Shown here in pieces: positions 61,094-64,000 of a DNA stretch of 64,000 bases. Position 1 is the first letter of the stretch. Every line of letters starts with the position of its first letter. A program made the position numbers and the translations under genes. Under the pieces are notes generated by a model. That model was given only the letters and a program-made list of their open reading frames with translations. It was not told the DNA's origin and made no database searches. Origin of the DNA: Baekduia alba (GTDB lineage: Bacteria > Actinomycetota > Thermoleophilia > Solirubrobacterales > Solirubrobacteraceae); NCBI RefSeq assembly GCF_028416635.1, contig NZ_CP114013.1, forward strand, positions 4,650,001 through 4,714,000, written 5' to 3'.

Positions 61094-62056
61094 TCAGGCC
61101 CAGAACATGCGCCCGGCCGGTTCGGCCGGACGCAGGGACAACAACAACTCGACGGCCTTGCTCAGGCCCTCGTCGTTGGACATCAACCCGTCCTCATGCT
61201 CGATGGAGACGGCCCAGTCGTAGCCCACGAGCCGCAGCGCGCTCACGATGTCGCGCCACGCCTTGTCGCCCTGGCCGAAGCCGATCGTGCGGAAGTACCA
61301 GGAGCGCTGCTTGAGCAGCTCATAGCTCTTGGTGTCCAGCACGCCGTTGACGGCCGTGTTGCGGGCGTCGATCCACGTGTCCTTGGCATGGACGTGGTGG
61401 ATGGCCTCGCCGAGCGCCTTGATGGACTCGACGGGGTCGATCCCCTGCCAGAACAGGTGGCTCGGGTCGAAGTTGGCGCCGATCTCGGGCCCCGTCGCCG
61501 CGCGGAGACGGAGCATCGACTCGGTGTTGTACACGCAGAACCCGGGGTGCAGCTCGATCGCGACCTTGACGCCGTGGCGCCGGACCGCGTCCAGCTGCTC
61601 GCGCCAGTAGGGGATCAGGACCTGGTCCCACTGCCACTGGAGCGTGGTGGCGAACTCGTCGGGCCACGTGCACGTGACCCAGTTCGGGGTCTTGTCGTCC
61701 GGGCCCCCGCCGGGGCAGCCGCTGAACGCGTTGACGACGGGGACCTCGAGCAGCTCGGCGACCTGGAGGGTCTTGACGAACACCTCGTGGTCGTGGCGCG
61801 CGATCGCCGTATCGGGATGGACCGGGTTCCCGTGCTGGGACAGCGCGGAGATGACCATGCCGCGGTCCTCGACGGCCTTCTTGTAGGCCTTGGCCTTGGC
61901 CGGGTCGGCGAGCAGCGCGTCGGAGTCGAGATGGCCGGAGCCGGGCCAGTTGCCCGTCCCGATCTCGACCGCCTCGACGCCGAGGCCGGCGAGGTGGTCG
62001 AGGACGTCCTCGAACGGGCGACTGTCGTAGAGCGCGGTGAAGACGCCAACCTTCAT
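61094..62056 (-). CDS. Sugar phosphate isomerase/epimerase (TIM barrel)
   Basis: This 320-residue barrel has VEAVEIGTGNWPGSGH, the acidic His/Glu ligands in VKVAIELHPGFCVYN, IGANFDPSHLFWQGIDP, HHVHAKDTWID and DWAVSIEHEDGLMS. The GxxxxPxH / DPSH pattern resembles inosose dehydratase-like or 3-keto-sugar-processing barrels. Its ATG overlaps the Gfo/Idh stop by 4 nt, so the two act in sequence. It is longer than the second barrel at 55.9 kb and not a recent duplicate. Confidence 0.85.
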   Translation of the reverse strand: MKVGVFTALYDSRPFEDVLDHLAGLGVEAVEIGTGNWPGSGHLDSDALLADPAKAKAYKKAVEDRGMVISALSQHGNPVHPDTAIARHDHEVFVKTLQVAELLEVPVVNAFSGCPGGGPDDKTPNWVTCTWPDEFATTLQWQWDQVLIPYWREQLDAVRRHGVKVAIELHPGFCVYNTESMLRLRAATGPEIGANFDPSHLFWQGIDPVESIKALGEAIHHVHAKDTWIDARNTAVNGVLDTKSYELLKQRSWYFRTIGFGQGDKAWRDIVSALRLVGYDWAVSIEHEDGLMSNDEGLSKAVELLLSLRPAEPAGRMFWA

Positions 62057-63198
62057 GAGGAGACCTCCATCGAGTCGTTGAACATGGGGAGCTCGGGTGC
62101 GCCGACCGTGGCCCAGCCGCCGGCCTTGGCCGACGCGAGCACCGCGTCGGTCACGGCGGCGGCGCGGACGCCGTCGGCGATCGTCGGCAGGCCCTCGGGC
62201 ACCGTGCCCGTCGCCATGGCGGCGTAGGCGTCGGCGACGAAGGCCTCGAAGCAGTCCAGGTAGCCCTGCGGGTGGCCGGCGGGCACCGTGGCCAGGCGCG
62301 CGGCGGCCGGCGCGAGGTGCTGCGGGTCGCGGGGCTGGATCGTGCTGGCCTCGCGGCGGCCGATCCACAGCGTCTCGGGCTGCTCCTGGTCGAAGGCGAC
62401 GCTGGCGCCCGCGCCGTCGACCTGCAGCCACAGGCGGTTCTTGCGCCCGGGCGAGACCTGGGAGATCACGACCGAGCCGGTGACGCCGTCGGCAGTGCGC
62501 AGCAGCACCGCGGCGGTGTCCTCGGTGGCGACGCTCGTCGCGACGCCGGTGACGTCAGGGCGCTCGGCGTTGACCGTGCGCAGCTCGGCGGCCACCGCGG
62601 TGAAGGGCTGACCGGTGACGAAGGTGGCGGCGTCGCACCAGTGCGTGCCGATGTCGGCGAAGGCGCGCGAGGGGCCGCCGAGCTGCGCGTCAACCCGCCA
62701 GTTGGCGTCGGTGTCCGCGAGCAGCCAGTCCTGCAGGTAGGACCCGTGGACCAGGTGGACGGGCCCGATCTCGCCGGCGCGCACGATCTCGCGGGCGTGG
62801 CGCAGGACCGGGTGGTAGCGGTACACGAACGGGACGGCGACGACGCGGTCGGCCGCGGCGGCCGCCTCCTCGATCGCGAGGGCCTCGTCGTGGCTGACGG
62901 CGACCGGCTTCTCGCAGACGACGTGCTTGCCGTGCTCGAGCGCGGTCACCGCGAGGGACGCGTGGAGGTGGTTCGGCGTGCAGATGTGCAGGACGTCGAC
63001 GTCCGGCGCGACGGCCAGCTCGAGCGCCGAGGCGTACGCGCGCTCGGCGCCGACCTCGGCCGCCGCCGCGGCTGAGCGCTCGGGTGTCGAGGCCGCGACG
63101 CCGACCAGACGCCCTCCGGCCAGGCGGGCAGATCGAGCGTGGACGCGACCGATCATGCCAAGCCCGGCGATGCCGATGCGGGGACCGTCCTGCTCCAT
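62053..63198 (-). CDS. Gfo/Idh/MocA-family oxidoreductase, first gene of sugar operon
   Basis: This 381-residue protein starts at the ATG at 63198. The Rossmann fold shows IGIAGLGMIGRVHA, the family lysine is in VVCEKPVAVSHDEA, and the catalytic His/Asp region is FADIGTHWCDAATFV. Members oxidise sugars or inositols with NAD(P). It leads the operon that continues through both barrels, the transporter and the MDR dehydrogenase. An ACTTCTGC half-site and a 20-bp palindrome lie just upstream. Confidence 0.9.
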   Translation of the reverse strand: MEQDGPRIGIAGLGMIGRVHARSARLAGGRLVGVAASTPERSAAAAAEVGAERAYASALELAVAPDVDVLHICTPNHLHASLAVTALEHGKHVVCEKPVAVSHDEALAIEEAAAAADRVVAVPFVYRYHPVLRHAREIVRAGEIGPVHLVHGSYLQDWLLADTDANWRVDAQLGGPSRAFADIGTHWCDAATFVTGQPFTAVAAELRTVNAERPDVTGVATSVATEDTAAVLLRTADGVTGSVVISQVSPGRKNRLWLQVDGAGASVAFDQEQPETLWIGRREASTIQPRDPQHLAPAAARLATVPAGHPQGYLDCFEAFVADAYAAMATGTVPEGLPTIADGVRAAAVTDAVLASAKAGGWATVGAPELPMFNDSMEVSS

Positions 63199-63214
63199 GG
63201 CGGGGCACCCTCGC

Positions 63215-63258
63215 ACTTCTGCCGCGCAGCGACAAGAGTTCTGCTGACATCAGCAGAA
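63215..63258. promoter_or_regulatory. Candidate operator of the sugar operon
   Basis: TTCTGCTGA-CA-TCAGCAGAA (63239-63258) is a perfect 20-bp palindrome, 40 bp before the Gfo/Idh ATG. An extra half-site, ACTTCTGC, lies at 63215-63222. A degenerate version precedes the GH2 gene at 54009. The local ROK regulator is the most likely binder. Confidence 0.6.
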
Positions 63259-63285
63259 GTTGGGTCCGAACGCCGTGCGGGCGGG

Positions 63286-64000
63286 CTAGCGCTGCTGCCG
63301 GGTGGGGCGCACGAGGATGTCGTTGAGCGACACGTGCGCGGGCTGGCCGAGCGCGTAGAGGATGATGTTGGCGATGTCCTCGGCCTGCAGCTGGGCGACG
63401 CCGGCGAAGCGCTCGCGTTGTGCTTGCTGTTGCTCGGCGCTGAGGTGCGTGCGCAGCTCGGTCTCGACCGCGCCGGGGTTGATCGTCGTGACCCGCACGT
63501 CGTGCTCGGCCAGCTCCTGGCGCAGCGCCTCGCTGAACGCGTTGACGGCGAACTTGGTGGCGTTGTAGACCGCCGAGCCGGCGGACGCGCGCACCCCCGC
63601 GATCGAGCTGACGGTGACGATGTGGCCGCTGCCCTGCGCGACGAGCTGGTCGACCGCGGCATGCGTCGTGTAGATGACGCCGTACAGGTTGACGTCGACC
63701 ATCGTGCGCCACTCGTCGGTGTTCGCGCCCGCAACCGGTCCGAGCAGCATGATGCCGGCGTTGTTGACGAGGGCGTCGAGGCCGCCGAGCTCCGTGAGCG
63801 TCGTGTTGATGAAGGCCTTGGCCTGCGCCTCGTCGCTGACGTCGGTCGTGACCGCGACGGCCCGACCACCCTGGTTGTTGATGACGTTGGCCAGCGCCTC
63901 GATGCGGTCGGTCCGCCGCGCGGCGAGCGAGACGGCGGCGCCGGCCGTCGCCGCCGCGAGCGCCGTCGCCTCCCCGATGCCCGACGACGCGCCGGTGATG
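63286..64000 (-). CDS. Short-chain dehydrogenase/reductase (5' truncated by window)
   Basis: About 238 residues are visible; the N-terminus lies beyond the window. The classical SDR features are present: TGASSGIG cofactor loop at the right edge, NNAGIM, and the SxnYxxxK site (SSIAGVRASAGSAVYNATKFAVNAFSEAL). DVSDEAQAKAF follows the cofactor strand; RRTDR after the second strand suggests NADP preference. The C-terminus (ILYALGQPAHVSLNDILVRPTRQQR) is typical of YdfG-like oxidoreductases. It stands 87 bp upstream of the sugar operon on the same strand and may be separate from it. Confidence 0.87.
   Translation of the reverse strand, partial: ITGASSGIGEATALAAATAGAAVSLAARRTDRIEALANVINNQGGRAVAVTTDVSDEAQAKAFINTTLTELGGLDALVNNAGIMLLGPVAGANTDEWRTMVDVNLYGVIYTTHAAVDQLVAQGSGHIVTVSSIAGVRASAGSAVYNATKFAVNAFSEALRQELAEHDVRVTTINPGAVETELRTHLSAEQQQAQRERFAGVAQLQAEDIANIILYALGQPAHVSLNDILVRPTRQQR

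Overview
The window looks like chromosome from a high-GC actinobacterium, most likely class Thermoleophilia (Solirubrobacterales). This rests on very GC-rich codon use with many GTG/TTG starts, an actinobacterial integration host factor, a six-gene mce operon with its own ATPase and permeases, and a DesA3-type desaturase/reductase pair. No rRNA, tRNA, CRISPR array, phage or intact transposon was seen. The assignment is inference; no database was consulted.

Layout. 1-4.3 kb: 3' end of a glucuronyl C5-epimerase-like gene, an ArsA/Get3-type ATPase with a small helical partner, and two four-helix membrane proteins with Thr-rich tails. 4.2-6.7 kb: a MarR/MFS efflux pair and two tiny membrane proteins. 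6.7-10.9 kb: a MoxR/CoxE pair and gamma-glutamyltransferase. 10.9-13.6 kb: a REP-like hairpin, a TPP riboswitch and a thiamine-precursor ABC transporter. 13.6-16.4 kb: PhzF, a decayed GNAT gene, AlkA and a 174-bp palindrome. 16.4-19.7 kb: a fatty-acid hydroxylase, a GNAT-like acyltransferase and a serine-palmitoyltransferase-like enzyme, read here as a candidate sphingolipid locus. 20-21.6 kb: mIHF, a VOC protein, a membrane protein and a MITE-like element.

21.6-38.0 kb: one long minus-strand mce operon (two permeases, ATPase, six Mce proteins, RND transporter, membrane thioredoxin-fold protein, B3/4-domain protein, small hypothetical), with start/stop overlaps at many junctions. 38.2-39.4 kb: a lipoprotein and an internally deleted PEP-mutase gene. 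39.6-45.2 kb: nitrogen assimilation genes (PucR-type regulator, PII, Amt, and a divergent type III glutamine synthetase). 45.3-47.5 kb: reductase and desaturase. 47.5-51.5 kb: metH and a VOC protein. 51.5-63.2 kb: a carbohydrate island (ABC ATPase, ROK regulator, GH2 glycosidase, two permeases, binding protein, two TIM-barrel epimerases, MDR and Gfo/Idh dehydrogenases) with a candidate 20-bp operator. The right edge cuts an SDR gene.

Recurring themes are a TANNNT box 6-10 nt before many start codons, suggesting widespread leaderless transcription; dispersed palindromic intergenic elements; and two genes that lost their central portion by deletion.
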